Assembly: GCA_900550035.1 (NCBI GenBank)
Contig: URQS01000016.1
Location: forward strand, 1-60,785
Direction of reading: 5' to 3'
Length of the DNA: 60,785 nucleotides
DNA from: an uncultured Prevotella sp.
Lineage (GTDB): Bacteria > Bacteroidota > Bacteroidia > Bacteroidales > Bacteroidaceae
Shown here piece by piece: positions 1-7,466 of this stretch. Under the pieces are notes generated by a model. That model did no database searches, was not told the DNA's origin, and saw nothing but the letters and a program-made list of their open reading frames with translations. A program made the position numbers and the translations under genes. The stretch's first letter is position 1; the number at the start of each line of letters is the position of its first letter.

Positions 1-117
1 GAAGGGGCAGAAGCACATAGCCCAGGACGCTGCCCTGGGCTATGTGCTTCTGCCCCTTCGGGGCGTACTGCTTTGACTTATAGCACACTTTCAGTGTGCT
101 TGTTGGGCTTTTAGCCC
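1..117. repeat. REP-like string of short hairpins (left edge)
   Basis: Positions 1-26 and 34-59 form a perfect 26-bp inverted repeat with a 7-nt loop. Further hairpins follow: CCCC/GGGG around the CGAAG at 55-64, AGCACACT/AGTGTGCT at 82-100 and GGGCT/AGCCC at 105-117. The unit reading (minus strand) AGCAGTACGCCCC, then GGGGCAGAAGC, then CATAGCCCAGG recurs in the opposite orientation at 60660-60705. The last two hairpins lie just downstream of upp and could also act as its terminator. REP-like behaviour is inference. Confidence 0.75.
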
Positions 118-130
118 GCCTTTTTGTCTT

Positions 131-787
131 TTAAATCTTTCCTCCGTAGCACAGGTCGCCGGCATCGCCGAAGCCCGGTACGATGTACTTGTGCTCGTTG
201 AGACCCTCGTCTACGGCAGCACACCAGATGGTAGTGTCGTCGGGGAATGTCTTGCGTACATGCTCAATGCCCTCGGGCGAAGCCATAACGCAAACCACGT
301 GCACCTTCTTGGGGGTTCCCTTGGTGAGCAGCGCCTTGTAGCCCAGCTCCATAGAGCCGCCAGTAGCGAGCATCGGATCGACGATGAGCAGAGTGGCGTC
401 GTTGAGGTCGGGTGTGGCAAGATACTCTACGTGGATGCCAACCTTGGTGTGAGCCTCGTCCTCATACTCGCGGAATGCCGAAACGAAGGCGTTGCCAGCG
501 TGGTCGAAGATGTTGAGGAAGCCCTGGTGGAAAGGCAGACCTGCACGGAATATGGTGCCGAGCACCAGCTTGTCGGTAGGCACATTCACCTTGGCAACGC
601 CAAGCGGAGTCTGTATGTCGCGCTCCTCATAGTCGAACGTCTTGCTCAGCTCGTAGGCGATGAGTTCGCCGACACGCATGATGTTGTTGCGGAACAGCAG
701 ACGATTCTTCTGATAGTCCTTGTCGCGCATCTCTGCCATATACTTATTAATAATAGAGTTGCTCTTGCTGAAATCAATTACTTTCAT
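131..787 (-). CDS. upp: Uracil phosphoribosyltransferase
   Basis: Pyrimidine salvage enzyme of the cytosol that makes UMP and pyrophosphate from uracil and PRPP. The 218-aa product has the PRPP-binding motif DPMLATGGS at residues 137-145 and the uracil-binding C-terminal loop GFGDAGDLCYG at about 205-215, so both substrate sites are present. Length is about that of the family (roughly 208-220 aa). It is transcribed alone, divergently from pckA. The start fits a TAATTTTG -7 box 28 bp upstream. The downstream side is a string of REP-like hairpins. A long frame on the opposite strand is a shadow. Confidence 0.96.
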   Translation of the reverse strand: MKVIDFSKSNSIINKYMAEMRDKDYQKNRLLFRNNIMRVGELIAYELSKTFDYEERDIQTPLGVAKVNVPTDKLVLGTIFRAGLPFHQGFLNIFDHAGNAFVSAFREYEDEAHTKVGIHVEYLATPDLNDATLLIVDPMLATGGSMELGYKALLTKGTPKKVHVVCVMASPEGIEHVRKTFPDDTTIWCAAVDEGLNEHKYIVPGFGDAGDLCYGGKI

Positions 788-814
788 ATTGTTCGTTTGT
801 TTTTAAAATTCTCA

Positions 815-822
815 CAAAATTA
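815..822 (-). promoter_or_regulatory. Probable upp promoter (-7 box)
   Basis: Minus-strand TAATTTTG matches the Bacteroidota -7 consensus TAnnTTTG and predicts a 5' leader of about 20 nt for upp. No clear -33 TTTG is seen at the right distance, so this is tentative. Confidence 0.4.
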
Positions 823-1060
823 CAAATAAAATCCAGTATCATCACGATGCCTACCCTTGCAGACCGCACACAACATGTTACATTTCTATTTCTTTAACAA
901 ATAGTAGCTGAGGCTCCTGTCTCAGCAGCAATCAAACATTTAATACCCTATAAAATACCAAATTGTAAACTGCAAATGACAATATATGACTGCATGTTCG
1001 GTTTTGCGAAATTTTAACAAAAAAAATATTGAACACACGCAAATTTTGTCACCCATAAAC

Positions 1061-1091
1061 ATTGTTATCTTATAGTTTTTTCATAACTTTG
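1061..1091 (+). promoter_or_regulatory. pckA promoter
   Basis: ATTG at 1061-1064 (-33) and TAACTTTG at 1084-1091 (-7) are separated by 19 bp, matching the Bacteroidota primary sigma pattern. The predicted start near 1098 leaves a leader of about 160 nt before pckA, long for this window. The stretch 823-1060 is AT-rich and shows nothing recognisable. Confidence 0.65.
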
Positions 1092-1145
1092 CCGATGTAA
1101 ATATAAGAGCGGCCAAATCCCCCGCAACGATTTACACCTATTTAT

Positions 1146-1245
1146 ATAAAGGACAATGAAAGTCGCCTGCACAGAAGCAACGGCCCCGATCAGGCAATAG
1201 TGGAGTCAGGCCATGGAAGTTGATTCTATATTCACATCTAAATAA
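1146..1245 (+). other. pckA leader with two possible small ORFs
   Basis: Within the predicted 5' leader, ATG at 1156 opens a 14-codon frame ending TAG at 1200, preceded by AAAGGA at 1148-1153, an unusually good Shine-Dalgarno for this lineage. A second ATG at 1213 opens a 10-codon frame ending at 1245, 12 bp before pckA. GCCTG at 1165-1169 can pair with CAGGC at either 1191-1195 or 1207-1211, so alternative hairpins are possible. A regulatory role is inference only. Confidence 0.3.
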
Positions 1246-1257
1246 TATTTTTCAAAA

Positions 1258-2859
1258 ATGGCAAAGTTAGATTTGACACAGTACGGAATTACTGGTTCTA
1301 CAGTAATCGCTCACAATCCGTCTTATGAGAAGTTGTTCGAAGAGGAAACAAAGGCTGGTCTCGAAGGTTTCGAGGTAGGTAAGCAGACTGAACTCGGTGC
1401 TGTCAACGTAATGACAGGTATCTACACCGGTCGTTCGCCTAAGGACAAGTACATCGTAATGGACGAGAACTCTAAGGACACTGTATGGTGGACAACAGAG
1501 GAATATAAGAATGACAATCACCCGATGTCTGAAGAGGTTTGGGCAACGGTTAAGGATATCGCCAAGAAGGAGCTTTGCAACAAGAACCTCTATGTAGTAG
1601 ACGGTTTCTGCGGAGCTAACAAGGATACACGTATGGCTGTTCGTTTCATCGTTGAGGTTGCTTGGCAGGCTCACTTCGTAACAAACATGTTCATCCGTCC
1701 TACAGCTGAAGAGCTTGAGTCTTTCGAGCCTGACTTCGTTGTTTACAACGCATCTAAGGCTAAGGTAGAGAACTACCAGGAGCTCGGTCTGCACTCAGAG
1801 ACTTGCGTTGCCTTCAACGTAACTTCTAAGGAGCAGGTTATCATCAACACATGGTACGGTGGTGAGATGAAGAAGGGTATGTTCTCTATGATGAACTACT
1901 TCCTCCCGCTCAAGGGCATCGCTTCTATGCACTGCTCTGCTAACTGCGACAAGAACGGCGAGAACACAGCTATCTTCTTCGGTCTCTCTGGTACAGGTAA
2001 GACTACATTGTCTACCGACCCGAAGCGTCTCCTCATCGGTGACGACGAGCACGGATGGGACGACAACGGCGTATTCAACTTCGAGGGTGGCTGCTATGCT
2101 AAGGTTATCAACCTCGACAAGGAGTCTGAGCCCGATATCTACAACGCTATCCGTCGCGACGCTCTCCTCGAGAACGTAACTGTTGCTGCTGATGGCAAGA
2201 TCGACTTCGCTGACAAGAGCGTAACTGAGAACACACGTGTTTCTTACCCGATCTACCACATCAACAACATCAAGCCGGGTTCTTCTGCACCAGCTGCTAA
2301 GCAGGTTATCTTCCTCTCAGCTGACGCATTCGGTGTACTGCCTCCAGTATCTATCCTGACTCCGGAGCAGACTCAGTACTACTTCCTCTCAGGCTTCACA
2401 GCTAAGTTGGCTGGTACAGAGCGTGGCATCACAGAGCCGACTCCTACATTCTCAGCTTGCTTCGGCCAGGCTTTCCTCGAGTTGCACCCGACAAAGTACG
2501 CTCAGGAGCTCGTTAAGAAGATGGAGAAGAACAACGCTAAGGCTTACCTCGTTAACACAGGTTGGAACGGTACTGGCAAGCGTATCTCTATCCGCGACAC
2601 ACGTGGTATCATCGACGCTATCTTGAGCGGTGACATCGACAAGGCTCCTACAAAGCAGATTCCGATGTTCGACTTCAAGGTTCCGACAGAACTTCCTGGT
2701 GTAGCTACTGAGATTCTTGATCCGCGCGACACTTACGCTGAGGCTTCTCAGTGGGAGGAGAAGGCTAAGGACCTCGCTGCTCGCTTCATCAAGAACTTCG
2801 CTAAGTACACAAACAACGAGGCTGGTAAGGCTCTCGTAGCTGCTGGTCCTCAGCTCTAA
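1258..2859 (+). CDS. pckA: Phosphoenolpyruvate carboxykinase (ATP)
   Basis: Interconverts oxaloacetate plus ATP with PEP, CO2 and ADP. In succinate-forming Bacteroidales it is thought to run mainly as PEP carboxylation, gaining ATP at the entry to the fumarate branch. The 533-aa protein has the substrate loop TGRSPKDK (57-64), the kinase-1 P-loop GLSGTGKTTLS (242-252) and the metal-binding GDDEHGW (261-267), all intact and at usual spacing for the ATP type. Codon use is extremely biased (GCT, AAG, CTC), a sign of high expression. It is monocistronic, with its own promoter, a long leader and a strong terminator. Confidence 0.98.
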   Translation: MAKLDLTQYGITGSTVIAHNPSYEKLFEEETKAGLEGFEVGKQTELGAVNVMTGIYTGRSPKDKYIVMDENSKDTVWWTTEEYKNDNHPMSEEVWATVKDIAKKELCNKNLYVVDGFCGANKDTRMAVRFIVEVAWQAHFVTNMFIRPTAEELESFEPDFVVYNASKAKVENYQELGLHSETCVAFNVTSKEQVIINTWYGGEMKKGMFSMMNYFLPLKGIASMHCSANCDKNGENTAIFFGLSGTGKTTLSTDPKRLLIGDDEHGWDDNGVFNFEGGCYAKVINLDKESEPDIYNAIRRDALLENVTVAADGKIDFADKSVTENTRVSYPIYHINNIKPGSSAPAAKQVIFLSADAFGVLPPVSILTPEQTQYYFLSGFTAKLAGTERGITEPTPTFSACFGQAFLELHPTKYAQELVKKMEKNNAKAYLVNTGWNGTGKRISIRDTRGIIDAILSGDIDKAPTKQIPMFDFKVPTELPGVATEILDPRDTYAEASQWEEKAKDLAARFIKNFAKYTNNEAGKALVAAGPQL

Positions 2860-2886
2860 TCTTTCAGACAAAGATAAAGACTAAAT

Positions 2887-2930
2887 AAAAAAGGTCTGTT
2901 TCCCGCAATGGGAGACAGACCTTTTTTTTA
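2887..2930 (+). terminator. pckA terminator
   Basis: GGTCTGT(T)TCCC pairs with GGGA(G)ACAGACC around a 5-nt loop, followed by an 8-T run. It lies 28 bp after the pckA stop. The A-run on the left side may let it act in both directions. Confidence 0.9.
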
Positions 2931-2968
2931 TTGTACGAATGAAAAATGCAAATATTGTATTCAGGCGA

Positions 2969-3907
2969 CTACAGTCCGACGGCCTCAACTTCCTGCACTT
3001 GTTCGGGATTGAAGTGGCGGTCGCCGGTTATTGTAACACGTCGCATGTATAGGGCGGAGAAGCGGCAATAAGCCTGCTCGTCCATCTCGCCGCTGCATAT
3101 ATATTCCATACCATTAATATATATGTGTTCGCCACGTTGGCAACCACGCAACGTGACACGCACAAAGCCGTAGAATCCGGGCGAAAAGTCGTAGGTGGCG
3201 GAATGGTCGGAACGGTCGAAGAATCGCGGACTGATAATTCTGCGCACTCGCACGGCATCGTCGTTGAGGATGTTATACTGGAGCGGATTGTAGCCGAAGA
3301 TGCTTTCGGCTGCCACTCCATAGTCTTTATTTACGCTGTGGCTGCCTTTCTGTGAGACAATGGCTGGTTGCCACACAGGCGTTGTCATATCGCCGTAGGA
3401 GGGATGTGTGGGCATCTGATAGCGGTTGTCCATCAGTTCGCCATCGGCTGTGAGGCGTGTTGAGGCTGCGCTGCACATCCATCCGTCAATGCTGCATGTG
3501 GCGAAGGGCTGATGGTGGATGTCTGTTCCGAAGAAGCCTATAGAAAGTCGAGGGGAGGCAATTGTAGCGGTAGGTGCTACGAGAAGTGCAATGGTGTTGG
3601 AGTCGGTGCGCAGAAACTGTGTCACGTCGAATGTTACGGACACAGTAGAAGTGGCTGCATTGATATGACGGGGCATATAAAGCGCTGTAGATACGTTGCG
3701 ACCATTGACATAGAGAATGAAGCGTGAATTGGATGCAACGCACACAGAGGCGTGTTTAGGAGGGTTGTGGGCAACGAATGTGCGGCGAAACCATACACAC
3801 GACGAGTCTGTAGATGACGGCGATGCCATCCACTCTGTCCCGAACTGCTGCGCATGGACGGCTGTAAAGGCAAACAGAAGAAGTATGAATGTATGGAATA
3901 GGCGCAT
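2969..3907 (-). CDS. Secreted GH78-like beta-sandwich protein without catalytic domain
   Basis: 312 aa with a signal peptide (residues 1-19, cut after VHA). Residues 22-110 resemble the sugar-binding N-terminal module of alpha-L-rhamnosidases: a WMASP start, WFRRTF, then LYVNG. The C-terminal part (GFYGFVRVTLRG, YINGMEY, LYMRRVTITG) resembles the next jelly-roll module of the same family. The (alpha/alpha)6 barrel that carries the active site is absent, so hydrolysis is unlikely; a carbohydrate-binding or structural role is inference. The start codon is flush against a palindromic repeat and no -7 box is visible, so expression may depend on read-through from gyrB. Confidence 0.7.
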   Translation of the reverse strand: MRLFHTFILLLFAFTAVHAQQFGTEWMASPSSTDSSCVWFRRTFVAHNPPKHASVCVASNSRFILYVNGRNVSTALYMPRHINAATSTVSVTFDVTQFLRTDSNTIALLVAPTATIASPRLSIGFFGTDIHHQPFATCSIDGWMCSAASTRLTADGELMDNRYQMPTHPSYGDMTTPVWQPAIVSQKGSHSVNKDYGVAAESIFGYNPLQYNILNDDAVRVRRIISPRFFDRSDHSATYDFSPGFYGFVRVTLRGCQRGEHIYINGMEYICSGEMDEQAYCRFSALYMRRVTITGDRHFNPEQVQEVEAVGL

Positions 3908-4056
3908 GGAGAGTTGAAAGTTGAGAGTTGAAAGAAAAATGAGAGCTGAAAATTGAGAGTTGAGAGTTATGATTACTGACGATAAACGTCAAATATTAAT
4001 GCATTATAGTCAATGCATGTCATAACTTTCAACTCTCAATTTTCAACTCTCAACTT
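3908..4056. repeat. Heptamer palindromic element, copy 1
   Basis: The left arm (3911-3972) is made mostly of 7-nt units such as GAGTTGA, AAGTTGA and AAATTGA, ending GAGTTATGA. The right arm (4020-4056) is its inverted copy starting TCATAACT. The roughly 47-nt centre contains small palindromes (GACG/CGTC; ATGCATT/AATGCAT). It fills the space between the end of gyrB and the start codon of the secreted protein. Copies 2 and 3 are at 25309-25434 and 40754-40875. Confidence 0.9.
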
Positions 4057-4065
4057 ATACAAACA

Positions 4066-6039
4066 CTACGCGTCGATATTGGCGTAGGTAGCGTGTTCTT
4101 CGATAAACTTACGGCGCGGCTCTACGTCGTCGCCCATAAGCATTGAGAATATTTCGTCGGCCTCGGCTGCATTCTCGATGGTGACCTGCTTGAGCAGTCG
4201 TGTCTGTGGGTCCATTGTGGTCTCCCAGAGCTGCTCGGGGTTCATCTCGCCAAGACCTTTGTAGCGCTGTGTGTGGACTGACTTGCCGTCTTCAACACCA
4301 CCGGCATACTTGTCGAGGAATGCCTGGCGCTGCTGCTCGGTGTAGCAATATTCCTTCACCTTGTTCTTGTAGGTGCAGAGGTAGAGCGGCGGGTTGGCGA
4401 TGTAGAGGTGGCCCTCCTGGATTACTTTCGGCATGAAGCGATAGAAGAGTGTCATGATGAGCGTGTCGATGTGTGAACCATCGACGTCGGCATCGGTCAT
4501 GATGATAATCTTGTCGTAGCGCAGCTTGTCGATGTTGGCTTCCTTGTCCTCCTCACCGTCAACGCCAAAGCGTACACCGATGCTCTGGATGATGTTCATA
4601 ACCGACTCCGACTCGAACACCTTGTGCCACATTACCTTCTCGACATTGAGAATCTTACCGCGCAGAGGCAGGATGGCTTGAGTGTAGCGGTCGCGTCCCT
4701 GCTTGGCAGAGCCACCGGCGGAGTCACCCTCGACGAGGAATATCTCGCACTTCTTGGGGTCGCGGTTGGAGCAGTCGGCAAGTTTGCCGGGGAGTCCGCC
4801 ACCGGTCATCGGGTTCTTGCGCTGTACGCTCTCGCGTGCCTTGCGTGCTGCGATACGTGCTGTGGCTGCAAGAATCACCTTGTCGCATATCATCTTGGCT
4901 TCCTTGGGGTTTTCCTCAAGATAGTTGGCCAAAGCCTCGCCTACAGCCTGCTGTACGGCTCCTGCCACCTCGCTGTTGCCGAGCTTGGTCTTGGTCTGGC
5001 CCTCAAACTGTGGCTCAGCTACCTTAATGGCGATTACGGCTGTGAGTCCTTCGCGGAAGTCCTCGCCTGCAATCTCTATCTTTGCCTTCTCAATCTGCTT
5101 TGCAATGGCTGGGTCGGCATCGGCGTAAGCCTTGAGTGTACGTGTAAGAGCAGCACGGAAACCAGTGAGGTGTGTACCACCCTCGATGGTGTTGATGTTG
5201 TTGACGTAAGAGTGGATGTTCTCCGAATAGTCGGTGTTGTACATCACTGCCACCTCGATAGGTATGCCCTGCTTCTCGGTCTTCAGATAGATGACGTCGT
5301 CGAAGAGGTGGGTGCGGTGACGGTCGACGTAGCGAACGAATTCCTTGAGTCCGTCCTTGGCGTGGAACACTTCCTCGCGTGTCTTGCCCTCTTCGTCGGG
5401 GCGCATGTCGCGCAGCGTAATCTTGATGCCGGCGTTGAGGAACGCGAGCTCACGCATGCGGCGTGCTATGATGTCCCACTGGTAGTGGGTGGTGGTAAAT
5501 ACAGTTGGGTCTGGCCAGAACTGCTGGCGTGTACCGCGGAGTTCGGTCTCGCCTACTACCTTGACGGGATAGAGGGGCTTGCCCTTCTCGTACTCCTGCT
5601 GGTAGATTTTGCCGTCGCGGAACACCTGCGACTTCATGTGGGTAGACAGCGCATTTACGCAGCTTACACCTACGCCGTGCAGACCGCCACTGACCTTATA
5701 TGAGCCTTTGTCGAACTTACCTCCAGCGTGGAGCACTGTCATCACGACCTCAAGTGCCGACTTGTGCAGCTTCTCGTGCATGTCGACAGGGATACCGCGA
5801 CCATTGTCCTGAACGGTGATTGATTCGTCCTCGTTGATGGTCACCTCGATGTGGGAGCAATAGCCTGCCATGGCTTCGTCGATAGAGTTGTCGACGGTCT
5901 CGTTGACAAGATGGTGCAGACCTTTCTCGCTGATGTCTCCGATATACATTGCCGGACGCTTGCGCACGGCTTCAAGTCCTTCAAGAACCTGAATATTACT
6001 GGCCGAGTAATTGTTCTCGGTGTTCTGTATTTCTGCCAT
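4066..6039 (-). CDS. gyrB: DNA gyrase subunit B
   Basis: ATPase subunit of gyrase, which introduces negative supercoils with GyrA. From the start chosen here (657 aa) the GHKL ATP site shows ETVDNSIDE (47-55), DNGRGIP (78-84) and GGLHGVG (118-124); the TOPRIM metal site shows EGDSAGG (437-443) and DADVDGSH (516-523); the C-terminal QRYKGLGEMNP is typical. An upstream ATG at 6066 would add nine residues, but a TACTTTTG promoter box covers 6064-6071, so the start at 6039 is preferred. It lies downstream of rpsT, separated by a terminator and its own promoter. Confidence 0.97.
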   Translation of the reverse strand: MAEIQNTENNYSASNIQVLEGLEAVRKRPAMYIGDISEKGLHHLVNETVDNSIDEAMAGYCSHIEVTINEDESITVQDNGRGIPVDMHEKLHKSALEVVMTVLHAGGKFDKGSYKVSGGLHGVGVSCVNALSTHMKSQVFRDGKIYQQEYEKGKPLYPVKVVGETELRGTRQQFWPDPTVFTTTHYQWDIIARRMRELAFLNAGIKITLRDMRPDEEGKTREEVFHAKDGLKEFVRYVDRHRTHLFDDVIYLKTEKQGIPIEVAVMYNTDYSENIHSYVNNINTIEGGTHLTGFRAALTRTLKAYADADPAIAKQIEKAKIEIAGEDFREGLTAVIAIKVAEPQFEGQTKTKLGNSEVAGAVQQAVGEALANYLEENPKEAKMICDKVILAATARIAARKARESVQRKNPMTGGGLPGKLADCSNRDPKKCEIFLVEGDSAGGSAKQGRDRYTQAILPLRGKILNVEKVMWHKVFESESVMNIIQSIGVRFGVDGEEDKEANIDKLRYDKIIIMTDADVDGSHIDTLIMTLFYRFMPKVIQEGHLYIANPPLYLCTYKNKVKEYCYTEQQRQAFLDKYAGGVEDGKSVHTQRYKGLGEMNPEQLWETTMDPQTRLLKQVTIENAAEADEIFSMLMGDDVEPRRKFIEEHATYANIDA

Positions 6040-6063
6040 TTTGATTTTTCTATGTTTAGACCA

Positions 6064-6071
6064 CAAAAGTA
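6064..6071 (-). promoter_or_regulatory. gyrB promoter (-7 box)
   Basis: Minus-strand TACTTTTG fits the TAnnTTTG consensus; the predicted leader is about 18 nt to the ATG at 6039. The -33 region (6091-6094) reads TTTC on the minus strand, one base off consensus. Confidence 0.6.
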
Positions 6072-6158
6072 CTAAAATTATGTGAGTTAGGGAAATTTAG
6101 AGTATTAAAAAACGTCTAAAACAGAACTCAAAATGGGCGGTGTGTGGTGGGGAAAAGA

Positions 6159-6196
6159 CAAAAAAAGAGGTCACACTCCTTTCGGAATATGACCTC
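6159..6196 (-). terminator. rpsT terminator
   Basis: On the minus strand GAGGTCA pairs with TGACCTC, extended by an inner TCC/GGA stem, and is followed by TTTTTTT. It starts 24 bp after the rpsT stop. Confidence 0.85.
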
Positions 6197-6219
6197 AGTA
6201 TGGGTTGCCAACAAACTAC

Positions 6220-6474
6220 TTAGGCGAGCTTGCTGATATGCAGACACAAGCTTGACTTCAAGTTTGCAGCCTTGTTCTTGTGGATGATGTTAGTCTTTGC
6301 CAACTTGTCCAGCATTTTCTGAACGGTAGGATAGAGCTTGACAGCTTCTTCCTTGTCCGTCATAGCGCGAAGCTTACGAACAGCATTACGCATTGTCTTG
6401 GCGTAGTATCTGTTGTGCAAAGCCTTAGCCTTGTCCTGACGGATTCTCTTAAGTGATGATTTGTGGTTTGCCAT
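6220..6474 (-). CDS. rpsT: 30S ribosomal protein S20
   Basis: Small-subunit protein that binds the 5' domain of 16S rRNA. The 84-aa lysine/arginine-rich helical protein begins MANHKSSLKRIRQ, the classic S20 start, and has NIIHKNKAANLKS near the C-terminus; the length matches the family. It is cotranscribed with the tRNA-Glu 32 bp upstream from a consensus promoter at 6602-6633 and followed by a good terminator. Confidence 0.97.
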   Translation of the reverse strand: MANHKSSLKRIRQDKAKALHNRYYAKTMRNAVRKLRAMTDKEEAVKLYPTVQKMLDKLAKTNIIHKNKAANLKSSLCLHISKLA

Positions 6475-6506
6475 CTTGTTATGTTTCTTCTTTTTTATTT
6501 TTATTG

Positions 6507-6578
6507 TAGTCCCTAGGAGAGTCGAACTCCTCTTTAGAGAATGAAAATCTCTCGTCCTAACCGATAGACGAAGGGACC
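6507..6578 (-). tRNA. tRNA-Glu (anticodon UUC)
   Basis: 72 nt, cloverleaf foldable: acceptor GGTCCCT/AGGGACT (a G-U at 1-72), anticodon stem AGAGA/TCTCT with loop TTTTCAT giving anticodon TTC, T-arm GGTTCGA-like GAGTTCGACTC, discriminator A. CCA is not encoded. Confidence 0.95.
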
Positions 6579-6601
6579 GAAGTGCTTTATTTTTGCGGAT
6601 G

Positions 6602-6633
6602 CAAAGGTACGACTTTATTTTAGTATGGACAAA
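6602..6633 (-). promoter_or_regulatory. Promoter of tRNA-Glu and rpsT
   Basis: Minus-strand TTTG (6630-6633), 20-bp spacer, TACCTTTG (6602-6609): a full match to the Bacteroidota consensus, ending 24 bp before the tRNA. Confidence 0.8.
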
Positions 6634-6673
6634 TTTTCCTTGGTTTTTTTTATCAAAACGCCTCTTTTTTCAG

Positions 6674-6681
6674 TAATTTTG
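6674..6681 (+). promoter_or_regulatory. recO promoter (-7 box)
   Basis: TAATTTTG 27 bp before the recO ATG. The -33 region is only a T-run, so the element is partial. Confidence 0.5.
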
Positions 6682-6708
6682 CCATTAAATTACAAAAAGT
6701 AGAGGAAA

Positions 6709-7434
6709 ATGCATGTAAAAACCAAGGCTATAGTGCTTAACTCGCTGAAATACGGTGAGTCGCAGATTATCGTCGACCTGCTCACTGAGTGTGTTGGAAG
6801 AGTGTCTTTTATGCAGCGTATTCCACGCTCGTCGCGCTCTGGTATCAGCAAGCAGCTGTTTCAGCCGCTCACTATTCTTGACGTGGAGTTCGACCACAGG
6901 CAGAGCCAGAAGTTGCAGCGACTGAAGAATGCCTCGATTGCATGGCCGTTCAGCTCAATTCCTTTTGATGCCCATAAACTTGGAATTGCCCTGTTTATGG
7001 CCGAATTTGTGACTTATGCTACGCGCTCGGAGCAACAGAACCATGACCTGTTCATGTTTGTGGAGAACAGTGTGATGTGGCTTGACACTTGTGTGAGCAG
7101 CTTTGCCAACTTTCATATTGTGTTTATGCTACACATGACGCGCTTTGTAGGTTTCTTCCCCAATGTCGACGAACGACAGGATTGTCCCTACTTCGACTTG
7201 CGTGGCGCATGCTTCACACCGCATGCTCCGGCACACGGCGACTTTCTGAAACCCGATGAGGCTGGAATGATACAGCTGCTCATGCGACTTAACTATACGA
7301 CAATGCGGCTGCTATCGCTGACTCGCAGCGAACGCAACCGCATTGTGGATGTTATACTTTATTATTATAAGCTGCACCTGCCGGAATTTCCAGAGATGAA
7401 ATCGCTGCCGGTGCTGAAAGAGCTGTTCTGCTGA
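6709..7434 (+). CDS. recO: DNA repair protein RecO
   Basis: Mediator of RecFOR recombinational repair, which helps RecA replace SSB on gapped DNA. The 241-aa protein starts with the OB-fold signature MHVKTKAIVLNSLKYGE, followed by an all-helical middle domain (about 80-150) and a C-terminal part with PYFDLRGACF that resembles the RecO C-domain, with only one cysteine of the usual zinc cluster recognisable nearby. It is monocistronic and converges on ftsZ with a 32-bp gap. Length is normal for Bacteroidales RecO. Confidence 0.93.
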   Translation: MHVKTKAIVLNSLKYGESQIIVDLLTECVGRVSFMQRIPRSSRSGISKQLFQPLTILDVEFDHRQSQKLQRLKNASIAWPFSSIPFDAHKLGIALFMAEFVTYATRSEQQNHDLFMFVENSVMWLDTCVSSFANFHIVFMLHMTRFVGFFPNVDERQDCPYFDLRGACFTPHAPAHGDFLKPDEAGMIQLLMRLNYTTMRLLSLTRSERNRIVDVILYYYKLHLPEFPEMKSLPVLKELFC

Positions 7435-7466
7435 GTGCAGGGGTTTTCAGCCTTAATGTTGCTTGA

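Noticed and set aside
4624..5703. 359-codon plus-strand frame opposite gyrB
   Set aside because: Shadow of gyrB: low-complexity Val/Leu/Cys-rich product, no start signal, and gyrB is certain on the other strand. Similar long shadows opposite murD (15438-16205), the desulfidase-family gene (27193-27999) and susC (48337-49308) were dropped for the same reason.
6040..6066. Nine-residue longer GyrB
   Set aside because: The extension overlaps the predicted -7 box at 6064-6071, so the first ATG would not be on the transcript.
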